From positions 1 through 38,728 of the forward strand of contig CAIZIQ010000021.1 in the NCBI GenBank assembly GCA_903933015.1: DNA of 38,728 nucleotides, given 5' to 3'. Both the position numbers and the translations under genes were made by a program. This DNA is from an uncultured Spartobacteria bacterium (GTDB lineage Bacteria > Verrucomicrobiota > Verrucomicrobiia > Chthoniobacterales > UBA6821). How positions within the stretch are numbered: the first letter of the stretch is position 1; every line of letters starts with the position of its first letter. The notes beneath the pieces are model-generated. The model made no database searches, had not been told where the DNA came from, and worked only from the letters and a program-made list of their open reading frames with translations. Positions 1 through 10,020 of the stretch are shown piece after piece.

Positions 1-2565
1 CTTCACATCGGCTGCCTTCTCTCCGAAGATGGCGCGCAGGAGGCGCTCCTCCGGGGCAAGCTCGGTCTCGCTCTTCGGGGTGATCTTGCCGACGAGGATG
101 TCGCCGGGCTTCACCTCGGCACCGATGCGGATGACGCCGTCGGGCCCGAGATTTTGCAGGGCTTCCTCGCTGACATTCGGGATGTCGCGGGTGATTTCTT
201 CGGGTCCGAGCTTGGTGTCACGGGCTCCGATCTCGAATTCGTCGATATGGATGGAGGTGTAGATGTCCTCCTTGACGACGCGCTCGGATATGAGGATGGC
301 GTCCTCGAAGTTGTATCCGTTCCAGGGCATGAAGGCGACGAGCACGTTGCGGCCGAGCGCGAGCTCGCCGTTCTCGGTGTTCGGACCATCCGCAAGCACA
401 TCACCCTTCTTGATCACCTGGCCCTTCTTGACGATGGGCTTCTGGTTAATGCAGGTGCTGCTGTTGGAGCGCATGAACTTGCGCAGTTCGTAGACATAGA
501 TGCCGCTCTCGTGGTCATCCTTGATCTTCTTCTTGCCCTCGGGGAGCTCGCCGTCCTTGGTGACAATGATGCGCTGGGAGTCGACGGAAGCGATCTTGCC
601 GTTGGACTCGGAGACGATCACCGCGCGGGAATCGCGGGCGACGCGGCCCTCCATTCCGGTGCCGATGATCGGCGCGTCGGAGATTAGGAGAGGCACACCC
701 TGGCGCTGCATGTTCGAACCCATGAGCGCACGGTTGGCGTCATCGTGCTCGAGGAACGGGATGAGCCCTGCTGCCACGGAGACGAGCTGCTTGGGCGAGA
801 CATCCATGTACTGGACCTTCTCGGGCTCGATCTCGACGAAGTCGCCGCGGAAACGCGAGGAGACGGTCTCGCCGAGGAGCTTGCCCTTGGCATCGACGGT
901 GGAATTCGCCTGGGCGACGTAGAAGTTCTCGTCACGGTCGCCGGTGAGATACTCGATCTCGTCGGTGACGCGGCCGTTGACCACCTTCCGGTACGGGGTC
1001 TCGATGAAGCCGAAGTCGTTGACGCGGGCGTAGGTCGAGAGGGAGCTGATCAGACCGATGTTCGGACCTTCCGGTGTCTCGATCGGGCAGATTCGGCCGT
1101 AGTGCGAAGGATGGACGTCGCGGACCTCGAAGCCTGCGCGCTCACGTGAGAGACCCCCGGGTCCAAGGGCCGAAAGACGGCGCTTGTGGGTGAGCTCGGA
1201 GAGCGGGTTCGTCTGATCCATGAACTGGCTCAGCTGCGAACGGCCGAAGAAATCACGCACAACGGCGCTCAGCGACTTGGGGTTGATGAGCTTCTGCGGG
1301 GTGATGTGATCGACGGAAGGATCATAGAGGGCCATGCGCTCGCGGACGAGTCGCTCGGTGCGGGAGAGACCCACGCGGCACTGGTTGGCGAGAAGCTCGC
1401 CGACGGTACGGACGCGGCGGCTGCCGAGGTGGTCGATATCGTCAAGCATCCCGTCGCCCTTACGGAGCTTAAGGAGATAACGCATCGACTCAACGATGTC
1501 TTCCTTGCGGAGGATGCGGTCGTCGATCTTGGGATCGAGGCCGAGCTTCTGCTGGATCTTGTGACGGCCGACACGACCAAGGTCATAGCGCTTGGCGTCA
1601 AAGAAGAGGCGCTTGAGCATCCCTCGGGCATTCTGCACGGTTGGGGGATCGCCAGGGCGGAGCTTGCGGTAGATATCCTTGAGAGCCTCCTCCTCGTTGT
1701 GTGCAGGATCACGCTTGAGGGACTTGACGATGGTATCGTCTTCCTTGGTATCGATCACCTTGACGGTGGTATGACCGGCACGGATGAGGTCACGTATAAC
1801 GGCGGGAGTCAGTGGCTCGTAGGCACGGGCAATAATGGCATCACCCTCGCGGACATCCGCGAGCAGCACCTTGGTGCTGATCTCCTCCTCGTCGAGCTTG
1901 TCGGAGAGTTTCAGGTTCTCGATCTTGTAGAAAAGCGAGGCAATCTCCTCGTCGGTCGGGAATCCGAGTGCGCGGAGGAAGGTGGTGGCAAGGAACTTGC
2001 GACGGCGCTTACGACGGTCGAGGTAGACGTAAAGGAGGTCGTTCGTGTCGAACTGGACTTCGGTCCAGGAACCGCGGTCGGGGATGATGCGGAAACCATG
2101 CAGGAGCTTGCCATTGAGATGGACATCGGACTCGAAGCAGATACCGGGCGAACGGTGCAACTGGCTGACGACGACACGCTCGGCACCGTTGACGATGAAG
2201 GTTCCAGCACGGGTCATGAGTGGAATCTCACCCATGTAGACCTTCTCTTCCTTCGTGGATTTCTCGTCCTTATAACGGAAGGTGACGTAAAGAGGGGCGC
2301 TGTAGGTCTGCCCGTCGATCTGGCACTCCACGGGTCCCACCTTGGGCTCCTCGAGGGTGTAGTTGACGAAATCCAGGGAGGACTTCTCCTCAAACCCGAA
2401 GATCGGGAAGAACTCGCGGAACACGGCCTGTAGGCCAACGTTCTTACGCTTGGAGGGATCAACCCCGGTCTGGAAAAATTCCTCGTACGACTTGATCTGC
2501 AGTTCGATGAGGTTCGGGGGCTGGATGGCCTCGTGGAGTTTGCCGAAGGAGATGCGTTCAGACAT
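1..2565 (-). CDS. rpoB: DNA-directed RNA polymerase subunit beta (3' end truncated by window edge)
   Basis: Minus-strand frame from ATG at 2565 reads [69 protein letters not shown]..., typical RpoB N-terminus; lies downstream of rplL. Not in the ORF track because it leaves the window. Confidence 0.97.
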   Translation of the reverse strand, partial: MSERISFGKLHEAIQPPNLIELQIKSYEEFFQTGVDPSKRKNVGLQAVFREFFPIFGFEEKSSLDFVNYTLEEPKVGPVECQIDGQTYSAPLYVTFRYKDEKSTKEEKVYMGEIPLMTRAGTFIVNGAERVVVSQLHRSPGICFESDVHLNGKLLHGFRIIPDRGSWTEVQFDTNDLLYVYLDRRKRRRKFLATTFLRALGFPTDEEIASLFYKIENLKLSDKLDEEEISTKVLLADVREGDAIIARAYEPLTPAVIRDLIRAGHTTVKVIDTKEDDTIVKSLKRDPAHNEEEALKDIYRKLRPGDPPTVQNARGMLKRLFFDAKRYDLGRVGRHKIQQKLGLDPKIDDRILRKEDIVESMRYLLKLRKGDGMLDDIDHLGSRRVRTVGELLANQCRVGLSRTERLVRERMALYDPSVDHITPQKLINPKSLSAVVRDFFGRSQLSQFMDQTNPLSELTHKRRLSALGPGGLSRERAGFEVRDVHPSHYGRICPIETPEGPNIGLISSLSTYARVNDFGFIETPYRKVVNGRVTDEIEYLTGDRDENFYVAQANSTVDAKGKLLGETVSSRFRGDFVEIEPEKVQYMDVSPKQLVSVAAGLIPFLEHDDANRALMGSNMQRQGVPLLISDAPIIGTGMEGRVARDSRAVIVSESNGKIASVDSQRIIVTKDGELPEGKKKIKDDHESGIYVYELRKFMRSNSSTCINQKPIVKKGQVIKKGDVLADGPNTENGELALGRNVLVAFMPWNGYNFEDAILISERVVKEDIYTSIHIDEFEIGARDTKLGPEEITRDIPNVSEEALQNLGPDGVIRIGAEVKPGDILVGKITPKSETELAPEERLLRAIFGEKAADVK

Positions 2566-2892
2566 GGTGCAGGATCTTTGGTGGCGCGTGGGTGACGATA
2601 CGATGTGCCGGTGTGGCGACTCTTCCTCTCAGGCTAGCGCCGGAAAGAAAGAGAAAGGGTTTGGGACTCCGGGGAGAGACAGGAAAATCGGTAGGCAAAA
2701 GAGCCGCCTGCTGCTGAATCCTTGATGGGATTCGCGCGGGCGGCAACAATTTCAGAGAGACTAAAGGTCGTGGTGCCGTGTTGCAGAGCTCGGGACAGGT
2801 GGAACTTTTTCTTTTACACCCTGCCGGCCATCCTGTCAACAGGGCAACCCCTGAAGTCAGCGATGACCGGCATTGAATGGCGTAATCGGTGA

Positions 2893-3279
2893 TTACTTGA
2901 TCTCGACCTTGGCGCCTGCGGCCTCGATCTTCTTCTTGATCTCCTCGGCCTCCTCCTTGGTGGCGCCTTCCTTGATGGCCTTGGGAGCGCTCTCGACGAG
3001 GGCCTTGGCCTCTGCGAGACCGAGTCCTGGGACTGCGGCGCGCACTTCCTTGATGACGCCGATCTTGTTGGATCCGGCTTCCTTGAGGATGACATCAAAT
3101 GCTGTCTTCTCCTCGGCGGCAGCGGCAGGTGCACCGGCAGCGGCACCACCGGCGGCGGCGACGGCGACGGGAGCGGCGGCGCTCACGCCCCACTTCTCTT
3201 CGAGAGCCTTCACGAGATCTGCGATCTGAAGGACGGTGAGGTTGCTGAGCTGATCGACTAGTGCTGTGTTATCGGACAT
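2893..3279 (-). CDS. rplL: 50S ribosomal protein L7/L12
   Basis: Protein [32 protein letters not shown]...[26 protein letters not shown]...[21 protein letters not shown]. Confidence 0.97.
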   Translation of the reverse strand: MSDNTALVDQLSNLTVLQIADLVKALEEKWGVSAAAPVAVAAAGGAAAGAPAAAAEEKTAFDVILKEAGSNKIGVIKEVRAAVPGLGLAEAKALVESAPKAIKEGATKEEAEEIKKKIEAAGAKVEIK

Positions 3280-3457
3280 GGTGTTGTTTGGATTTTGATG
3301 CTGTCGCGTCCCGAAGCCTCAGGACATTTGAGTCCGGCAGCCGCCGGCCCGACAGGTCATCGTGTTGTGTTTCCTTCACCCGTCGTGGCTTCGTACGCCG
3401 GGAGAAATTTTTTGTAAAAGGGTTTTGTTGCTTGGTGTTATCGAAATGATCGTACAG

Positions 3458-4063
3458 CTACTCGGCGGCTGGCGATTCTTCAGCGGGGGCTGCCTCGACC
3501 GGAGCGGCGGGAGCTTCCACGACCACCTCGGCAACCGGCGCTGCGGGAGCGGCGGGAGCTTTCTCGGCAATGGCTGCAAGGACGCGGGCCAAGCTGGCGC
3601 CAGGCTCATTGAGCGTACGAACAAGCTTGGTGGCGGGACTGAGCAGGAGCCCAAGGAGCTGGGCCTGAAGGACTTCCTTGGAGGGAAGGTCGGCCAGCGC
3701 GATCACTTGGGCTGTATCGAGGACGGAATTATCCAGGATACCTGCACGGATCTTAGGCTTCTCGAACTCGGCGGAGAAGGTCTTGAGGACCTTGGCTGCG
3801 GCGCAGATATCCTTTTCACCGACCACAAAGGCGGTCTGGCCGTTCAGGTGAGCATCAAGCTCAGGAAGGCCGGCATCCTTGATGGAGCGGCGGAGGAAGG
3901 TGTTCTTGACGACGGTCAGGCCTGCTCCCACGCCACCGAGGCGTGTGCGGAGTTCTGCAAAATGCTCGACGTTCATCCCGCCGTATTCGACGACGATGAG
4001 GAAGGGAGAGTCTGCGAGGCGTTTCTGAAGGTCCTCTACGATCGTGGGTTTCTCGGGGCGCAT
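3458..4063 (-). CDS. rplJ: 50S ribosomal protein L10
   Basis: Protein MRPEKPTIVEDLQKRLADSPFLIVVEYGGMNVEHFAELRTRL..., position between rplA and rplL. Confidence 0.95.
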   Translation of the reverse strand: MRPEKPTIVEDLQKRLADSPFLIVVEYGGMNVEHFAELRTRLGGVGAGLTVVKNTFLRRSIKDAGLPELDAHLNGQTAFVVGEKDICAAAKVLKTFSAEFEKPKIRAGILDNSVLDTAQVIALADLPSKEVLQAQLLGLLLSPATKLVRTLNEPGASLARVLAAIAEKAPAAPAAPVAEVVVEAPAAPVEAAPAEESPAAE

Positions 4064-4087
4064 GGTGGTGTTCCTTGTTCCTGGGCG

Positions 4088-4789
4088 TTAGTTTTTGAGG
4101 AAGGGGGCTGCATCCACAAGGATGCCCGGGAGCATCGTGGCCGCAAGGGTCACGGACTCGACGAAGGCACCCTTTGCTGTGGCTGGGCGGGACTTGACCA
4201 CCGCATCGATCACGGCGCGGCCGTTGTCGAGCAACTGGGCCTCGCTGAAGGAAAACTTGCCCACAGGAACGGCGATGTTGGCATTCTTATCGAGCTTGAA
4301 TTCGACGCGCCCGGCCTTCACTTCCTGGACGGCCTTGGCAGTGTCGTCGCTAACGGTTCCGGTCTTCGGATTGGGCATCAGGCCGCGGGGACCGAGAACC
4401 TTACCGAGCTTGCGGACCTCGACCATGGCAGCCGGGGTGGCGATGGCGACGTCGAAATCAGAGAATCCACCCTGAACCTTCTTGAGCAGGTCTTCAAAAC
4501 CGACGAACTCTGCTCCAGCTTCCTGGGCGGCCGTGGCGGCTGCTCCGGAGGCAAAAACCAGGACTCGTACATTTTTTCCACTTCCATGGGGAAGGGGGCA
4601 GGTTCCACGGACCATCTGGTCACTCTGTTTGGGATCCACTCCGAGACGGATCGAGACGGTAACCGTCTGATCAAACTTGGTGGGAGGCATTTTTTTGAGG
4701 ACGGCGAGGGCGTCGCTCAGAGGATACTTGCGGCCCTGCTCAACGAGTTCGTTGGCGGCGCGGTAGCGTTTGCTGCGTTTGTGTTGCAT
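4088..4789 (-). CDS. rplA: 50S ribosomal protein L1
   Basis: Protein MQHKRSKRYRAANELVEQGRKYPLSDALAVLKKMPPTKFDQTVTVSIRLGVDPKQSDQMVRGTCPLPHGSGK...GPRGLMPNPKTGTV. Confidence 0.98.
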   Translation of the reverse strand: MQHKRSKRYRAANELVEQGRKYPLSDALAVLKKMPPTKFDQTVTVSIRLGVDPKQSDQMVRGTCPLPHGSGKNVRVLVFASGAAATAAQEAGAEFVGFEDLLKKVQGGFSDFDVAIATPAAMVEVRKLGKVLGPRGLMPNPKTGTVSDDTAKAVQEVKAGRVEFKLDKNANIAVPVGKFSFSEAQLLDNGRAVIDAVVKSRPATAKGAFVESVTLAATMLPGILVDAAPFLKN

Positions 4790-4856
4790 AGGAGTTGCAG
4801 TTCAAGCGGCTCTCAAGGTGATGAGAGCCTCCTGCGGTTGGTTTTGGGTGAATTGC

Positions 4857-5282
4857 TTAAGCTTCGATCTCAATGCCCATCTGACGAGCGGTTCCGCAGA
4901 GGGTGCGGAAGGCTGCCTCTTCGCTGCGGGCATTCATATCCTTCATTTTGATTTTCACGAGGTCCATGACCTGCTTCTTGCTAAGCTTGGCAACCTTGAC
5001 CTTGTTCGGCTCCTTGGAGCCCGAAGCAATACCTGCTGCCTTTTTAAGAAGCACTCCGGCCGGCGGTTGCTTGGTGATGAAAGTGAATGTCTTGTCCTTG
5101 TAGACGGTAATAACGACGGGAAGGATATCTCCGGCCTGCTTCTGGGTGGCGGCGTTGAATTCCTTGCAGAAGGCCATGATGTTGACGCCCTGCTGACCGA
5201 GCGCTGGACCCACCGGAGGGGCGGGATTGGCCTGTCCGGCCGGAATCTGAAGCTTGATCTGTCCTGTGATTTCTTTGGCCAT
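4857..5282 (-). CDS. rplK: 50S ribosomal protein L11
   Basis: Protein [47 protein letters not shown]... Confidence 0.98.
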   Translation of the reverse strand: MAKEITGQIKLQIPAGQANPAPPVGPALGQQGVNIMAFCKEFNAATQKQAGDILPVVITVYKDKTFTFITKQPPAGVLLKKAAGIASGSKEPNKVKVAKLSKKQVMDLVKIKMKDMNARSEEAAFRTLCGTARQMGIEIEA

Positions 5283-5394
5283 GGTTCTAGTTTGGAAAAG
5301 GGATTCGAAAAGAGTTTCTGCGCCTGTTTTGGCGAAAAAGGGTGGTAATAAAAGCTGAACCGAGCCTCGGGAGCAAGATGTTTCTTGATTTTTT

Positions 5395-5400
5395 ATTATA
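5395..5400 (-). promoter_or_regulatory. candidate -10 box (TATAAT on minus strand) upstream of rplK cluster
   Basis: Plus strand attata = TATAAT on minus, about 113 nt upstream of rplK; the best -35-like match (TTGAAG, 5422-5427) is at a poor spacing (21 nt). Confidence 0.3.
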
Positions 5401-5473
5401 GTATTCGTCCGCCCTCGATCCCTTCAACCAAGTTCCGATTGATCGAACCTCCGGAACGGATCAAAATGCCCGA

Positions 5474-6064
5474 GTGCGTTTTCAGCAACCCAATCAGATC
5501 AATCACACTGGTTTCCTGCTCGTGGCGCTACCCACCCTATTGGACCCGAATTTCCGCCGCTCCATCCTTTTCTTGACCCATCATGATCCGACGGAGGGCG
5601 CGATGGGCTTCATCATGAATCGACCCCGGCAAGAAAGTCTGGGAGATCTGACCGAAGCACCGGGAGGGCTTTCTGGAGTCCCGGTATTCGAGGGAGGTCC
5701 TGTGGAGCCCCAGAACCTGATCCTCACTCGACTGCTCTGGAAGGAAAGCGGAATTCGTTTCCAGTCGCTTGGCGTCGAGGATTTTTTGCCGCGGGAGCCT
5801 CAAGGAGATTCCGATCCCGAGAGTCACCATCAAAACTTAGGTAATAACCTCAGGGCTTTCACCGGGTATGCCGGATGGTCGGCCGGACAACTAGAGAGGG
5901 AAATCACTGAAAAGTCATGGCACCTCCTCAAGCCCACCGAGGCAATGCTGCTTCCGGTGACAACCCAGGAGGAGGGCGTAAATCGCTGGAAATCGGTGAT
6001 GAAAGATCTTGGCCCTTGGCACCACCTGCTTGCCCAGGCCCCGGATGATCTCTCCTTGAATTAA
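5474..6064 (+). CDS. yqgE: YqgE/AlgH family protein (UPF0301/DUF179)
   Basis: GTG start; FLLVALPTLLDPNFRRSILFLTHHDPTEGAMGFIMNRP and VPVFEGGPV motif. Confidence 0.9.
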   Translation: MRFQQPNQINHTGFLLVALPTLLDPNFRRSILFLTHHDPTEGAMGFIMNRPRQESLGDLTEAPGGLSGVPVFEGGPVEPQNLILTRLLWKESGIRFQSLGVEDFLPREPQGDSDPESHHQNLGNNLRAFTGYAGWSAGQLEREITEKSWHLLKPTEAMLLPVTTQEEGVNRWKSVMKDLGPWHHLLAQAPDDLSLN

Positions 6065-6072
6065 ATTCCGCG

Positions 6073-7068
6073 TCAGATTTTTCCTTGCTGGCGCAACCAG
6101 TCAGCGGTTGCGGCAAGGGTCTGCCTGAGTTTTTTGGAAGGTTTCCAGCCGAAGTGCTGGGAAAAGGGGGTCTCATCGCAGACCCACCGATCAGGCAGGA
6201 TTTCCCTGACGCGATCCCGGCCGAGGCTGGGAGCCGATGCACGCCAAGAAGGCACGGCGTCGATCAGCAGGGATGCCAACCTGACGGCAACTTGCGGAAC
6301 CGAGAGAGTGAATCCCCTCGCCCCGATGACCTCGGCTGCCGTGGAAATGAGTTCCGAATCCGTGATCGTGTCCTCCGACCCAAGGTAAAAGGGGCCATAC
6401 TGACCTGTTCTATCCCAGTCGGTGGATAGCACCGCAAGGATAGCCCGACAGAGATCGTCGACATCGATCCAGCTGTAGTGCTTTGCAGCGAAGCCTGGCT
6501 TGATCCGGACGGCGCCTTTGGCCATCTGGAACAAGGGAACGGTAGCGCTATCCCTCGGCCCCAGAACCATTGGGGGACGAAGTATCATGAGACGACGTCC
6601 CAGACGGTTTCGGAGTTCTCTCTCCATCGCCAGCTTGGATGCTCCATAGAAAGACACCGGCCGGTTATCATGATCAGACGTGCGTGCCACGGCACGCTTG
6701 GGTGTGGGCCCACCTGCTGCAAGCGATGAGAGAACGATGACCCGCGCAGTCCGTGGCAGTTGCGCCACCAGGCGAAGAGTTCCCTCCACATTGGTCTGAA
6801 AATAATCCTCCCTGCGCCTGCCGAAGAGAAGACCGGCGGCATGGATGACAACATCGGGCGCGGCATCCCGGGGAAGTTCCCAGAAATCACCTCTCACGCT
6901 GGTGATCACCATTCTTTCGTCGGCAATCCCCTCATCCTCCAATTGGGCACGGAGTTTTTCAGGGTTACGGACAGGAAGAAGAATACGGCTCCAGCGAGGA
7001 TGCCGCCGGAGATGAAGCAGGAGATTCCTCCCCACAAATCCTGTGGAACCGGTGATCAGCAGTTCCAT
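6073..7068 (-). CDS. NAD-dependent epimerase/dehydratase-like protein, candidate ceramide reductase (CerR-like)
   Basis: MELLITGSTGFVGRNLLLHLRRHPRW (Rossmann TGxxGFVG), YGASK (YxxxK); third gene of a cluster with spt-like and acyltransferase-like genes. ORF extends to 7113; ATG at 7068 fits the Rossmann start. Confidence 0.75.
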   Translation of the reverse strand: MELLITGSTGFVGRNLLLHLRRHPRWSRILLPVRNPEKLRAQLEDEGIADERMVITSVRGDFWELPRDAAPDVVIHAAGLLFGRRREDYFQTNVEGTLRLVAQLPRTARVIVLSSLAAGGPTPKRAVARTSDHDNRPVSFYGASKLAMERELRNRLGRRLMILRPPMVLGPRDSATVPLFQMAKGAVRIKPGFAAKHYSWIDVDDLCRAILAVLSTDWDRTGQYGPFYLGSEDTITDSELISTAAEVIGARGFTLSVPQVAVRLASLLIDAVPSWRASAPSLGRDRVREILPDRWVCDETPFSQHFGWKPSKKLRQTLAATADWLRQQGKI

Positions 7069-7119
7069 AAAGGGATGTCGCGATTCCGGGTGATCGTAAC
7101 GATCAAACGCCAAACTCTG

Positions 7120-8274
7120 CTACGACAGAGGCTTCTCGTAGAGTTCGTACGTGCGGGATCGATGGCCTCCCATCAGTTCCGCCGCCTCAAGAATCTCGGT
7201 GTTGTTGGCCTCGACCCAAGAGACTTCGGAAAGTTCATACTTGGCCTTTGCAATGCGGAAGCTCTCGAAAAAGAGCAGGGCACTGAGTCCCTTGTCACGG
7301 TAAGCGGGCTCAACGCCGAGAACCGTCAGACGGTCCGTCTTGATCTTCTGGAACTGGAGGCGCAGGGCCATTTCAAGGAAGCGGAAGATCCCTTTGCGGC
7401 CACGCGCTGCATGGAAGACCTCGTTCACATTGGGCAGAGCGAGCGTGAAGCCGACCTCACGGCCATCAACACAGACAAAGACGATGATGCTGGGGTCCGC
7501 AATCGCCTTGAGGTCATCGGCCGCATGCAGCAAATCCTCAAGGGCAATCGGATAAAATCCCCAGTTCCGGTCCAGACACTGGTTGTAAAGGCGGTGAATC
7601 GTCTCCAACTCCTTGTTCAGGTTCTTCATATCGATCGTTCGGATCGACACCTTGTTCCTCTTCTGCAGCCAGTTGACAATCTTGGTAACGCGGGCGGCGG
7701 GCTCCCTGTGCAGCGGGATATCCCATGCATACAAAGTACGGATATTCGTCAGGCCGGCGGCCTTGTAGACACCGTCATAATAGGAAGGATTCCATGGCAT
7801 GGAGATGAAGGTGGGCCTGTCATTACCCTCCGTCAGGACTCCGCAGTCATCGTTGATCGAGGGGTTGTAAGGCCCGCGCATCACCGTCAGCCCCCTTTCC
7901 TTAAGGATCGCAGCGGCAGCATCGGCCAGAGCTCTGGCAACGGAGACATCATCGATGAAGTCAAAAAAGCCAAAGAAGCCAATCGAATCTTTATTGTAGG
8001 CGTTGTGGGAGCGGTTGACGATCGCTGCAATGCGACCGACAGGCTTGCCGTCACGATAAGCGATCAGCGGCGTGATCTCGCCGTGTTTCTTCAGAAAGAC
8101 GGATTTCGGCCCGATCAGGCCGACAACACTACCTGGAAACGGCGGAGTGAATGCCGGATCCGTTCCGTGAAGAATCTCCGGAATCTGCTCGAACTTCCTG
8201 AGCTCCGCCGCGGTGCGGCAGGGCAAAATCGAAAACGTTCCGGCGGCGGCCTGGTTCTGTGTATGCTGGGTCAT
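7120..8274 (-). CDS. GNAT-fold acyltransferase-like protein, candidate bacterial ceramide synthase (bCerS-like)
   Basis: 384 aa, F..IPEILHGTDPAFTPPFPGSVVGLIGPKSVFLKKHGEITPLIAYRDGKPVGRIAAIVNRSHN; C-terminal GVEPAYRDKGLSALLFFESFRIAKAKYELSEVSWVEANN; adjacent to spt-like gene. Confidence 0.65.
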   Translation of the reverse strand: MTQHTQNQAAAGTFSILPCRTAAELRKFEQIPEILHGTDPAFTPPFPGSVVGLIGPKSVFLKKHGEITPLIAYRDGKPVGRIAAIVNRSHNAYNKDSIGFFGFFDFIDDVSVARALADAAAAILKERGLTVMRGPYNPSINDDCGVLTEGNDRPTFISMPWNPSYYDGVYKAAGLTNIRTLYAWDIPLHREPAARVTKIVNWLQKRNKVSIRTIDMKNLNKELETIHRLYNQCLDRNWGFYPIALEDLLHAADDLKAIADPSIIVFVCVDGREVGFTLALPNVNEVFHAARGRKGIFRFLEMALRLQFQKIKTDRLTVLGVEPAYRDKGLSALLFFESFRIAKAKYELSEVSWVEANNTEILEAAELMGGHRSRTYELYEKPLS

Positions 8275-9460
8275 CGAAAGTTCCTAGTTCTCTCGCAATT
8301 CTGGCGAAAATGTCGAGCACCTTGTCGAGGTCCTCATCGGTATGGGTCGACATGAAGCTGGTACGGACGATCGCCTCTCCGTAGCGGACGGCCGGATAAA
8401 TGGCCGGAATAGCAAAAACCCCCTCCTCAAAGAGACGCTGTGCAAAGGCGAAGGCCTTGGCTTCGCTGCCGATGAGGATCGGAACGATAGGGCTCTGGGT
8501 GGATCCGATCTTGAAACCTATCGACTTGAAGCCCTCGTGCATCTTGCGGGTGTTCTTCCAGAGCATCTCGATACGCTCCGGCTCGGACTGCATGATTTGG
8601 AGAGCCTTGAGAACTCCACCGGTCACGGCTGGAGCAAGCGAGGCAGTAAAGATGAAGCAGCGGGCCTTGTGCTTCACGAACTCTATTAGTTCGTTTGATC
8701 CGGAGATGAACCCGCCCATGGAGCCGAAGGACTTGGAAAAGGTTCCCATGACGATCTCGACATCGTCATTGACTCCGAAATGATGAGCCACACCGCGTCC
8801 CTGAGGACCGACCACACCGAGTGAATGAGCCTCGTCGACATACATGACGGCACCGTATTCCTTGGCAGCCTTTACCATCGGAGGCAGATCAGCCATATCG
8901 CCAGACATACTGAAGACACCATCCATGATGATCAGACGTCCGGACTCCTCGGGGATTCGTTTGAGGCGATTGCGGAGGGCATCCACCGAGTTGTGACGGT
9001 AGGGAACCAGCTTGGCTGGAGCGACCTGGCATCCCTCAATGATCGATGCATGGTTCTCACGGTCGCAGAGAATAAAGTCATCGGCTTCGGTCAGTGCTGC
9101 AAGAGCCCCCTGGTTGGCAAAGAAACCGGTGGAGAACAGAAGGGCGCTTTCACGACCAAGGAACGCGGCCAACGCCTCCTCCAACTCATTATGGAGAGAG
9201 ATCGTGCCATTCAGGAGACGGGAACCGGTGCATCCGGCTCCGAACTTGCGGGTCGCATCGATGGCCGCCTCGACAACCCGGGGATCCTGAGCCAAGCCGA
9301 GGTAGTTGTTCGAGCCGATCATGATCTTCTCCTCGCCGCCGCAAACGACATGATTCCCGTAGCTCTGCTCGATGCAACGGAAATAGGGGTAGAATCCCTG
9401 GGCGCGCGCGTCCGCGGAATCTCTATACTCTCGGCACTTCTGGAATAGGTCTCTGGCCAT
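8129..9460 (-). CDS. spt: alpha-oxoamine synthase family PLP enzyme, probable serine palmitoyltransferase
   Basis: GSNNYLGLAQDPRV, DEAHSLGVVGPQGRGV, GTFSKSFGSMGGFISG (PLP lysine) motifs. Final ~49 codons overlap the next gene out of frame. Confidence 0.8.
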   Translation of the reverse strand: MARDLFQKCREYRDSADARAQGFYPYFRCIEQSYGNHVVCGGEEKIMIGSNNYLGLAQDPRVVEAAIDATRKFGAGCTGSRLLNGTISLHNELEEALAAFLGRESALLFSTGFFANQGALAALTEADDFILCDRENHASIIEGCQVAPAKLVPYRHNSVDALRNRLKRIPEESGRLIIMDGVFSMSGDMADLPPMVKAAKEYGAVMYVDEAHSLGVVGPQGRGVAHHFGVNDDVEIVMGTFSKSFGSMGGFISGSNELIEFVKHKARCFIFTASLAPAVTGGVLKALQIMQSEPERIEMLWKNTRKMHEGFKSIGFKIGSTQSPIVPILIGSEAKAFAFAQRLFEEGVFAIPAIYPAVRYGEAIVRTSFMSTHTDEDLDKVLDIFARIARELGTFDDPAYTEPGRRRNVFDFALPHRGGAQEVRADSGDSSRNGSGIHSAVSR

Positions 9461-9528
9461 GAAGAATTGTGGGTAAAATTCGCAGGAATCGGCGGGCGTG
9501 TAAACCCTTTCATTCTCCGTTAATGTGA

Positions 9529-9547
9529 GACAGTTCAGGGAACTGTC
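9529..9547 (-). terminator. perfect 8-bp stem / 3-nt loop hairpin just 3' of tRNA-Pro (possible terminator, no T-tract)
   Basis: GACAGTTC-AGG-GAACTGTC. Confidence 0.45.
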
Positions 9548-9556
9548 ATGAGAAAA

Positions 9557-9630
9557 TCGGGGCGACAGGATTCGAACCTGCGACTTCTTGGTCCCAAACC
9601 AAGCGCTCTACCAAGCTGAGCTACGCCCCG
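9557..9630 (-). tRNA. tRNA-Pro (anticodon TGG)
   Basis: Minus strand CGGGGCGTAGCTCAGCTTGGTAGAGCGCTTGGTTTGGGACCAAGAAGTCGCAGGTTCGAATCCTGTCGCCCCGA; cloverleaf pairs, CCA not encoded. Confidence 0.97.
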
Positions 9631-9690
9631 GAAAGCGTCGAACCTATCTGCTTAGCGCAGGAATGTGCAAGAAGCGTCTTGAGGCTCGCC

Positions 9691-10020
9691 TCAGAGTTTT
9701 TCGATGGTGACGGCTGTCCCGTAACAGAGAACTTCGGTTGCGGAAAGGTTAGCCCCGAGATCTGAGGCATCATAGCGCACCCCGACGATGGCGTTCGCCC
9801 CGAGTTCCGTGGCGTGAGAAACCATCGCGTCATAAGCATGCTGGCGGCCCTGCTCACACATCTCCGTATAGGCCCCGATGCGACCGCCGATGATGCTCTT
9901 GAGGCCGCCGAGGATTCCCTGGGCGATGGTCGGCGAGCGGACGATGATGCCGCGCACCATCCCCTTGAGGGCAGTTATCCGGTATCCGGGAATGTCAAAC
10001 GTCGTGGAGACGAGCATCAT
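9691..10020 (-). CDS. YbjQ family (UPF0145/DUF74) protein
   Basis: MMLVSTTFDIPGYRITALKGMVRGIIVRSPTIAQGILGGLKSIIGG...GANAIVGVRYDAS; ATGA overlap with upstream gene. Confidence 0.88.
   Translation of the reverse strand: MMLVSTTFDIPGYRITALKGMVRGIIVRSPTIAQGILGGLKSIIGGRIGAYTEMCEQGRQHAYDAMVSHATELGANAIVGVRYDASDLGANLSATEVLCYGTAVTIEKL

Noticed and set aside
1186-2433. 415-aa plus-strand ORF
   Set aside because: Antisense shadow of rpoB; GC-biased codon usage keeps the opposite frame open. The minus frame is clearly RpoB.
3362-4951. 529-aa plus-strand ORF
   Set aside because: Lies antisense to rplJ and rplA; no recognisable motifs, an opposite-strand shadow.
6760-8355. 531-aa plus-strand ORF
   Set aside because: Antisense to the acyltransferase and reductase genes; shadow ORF.
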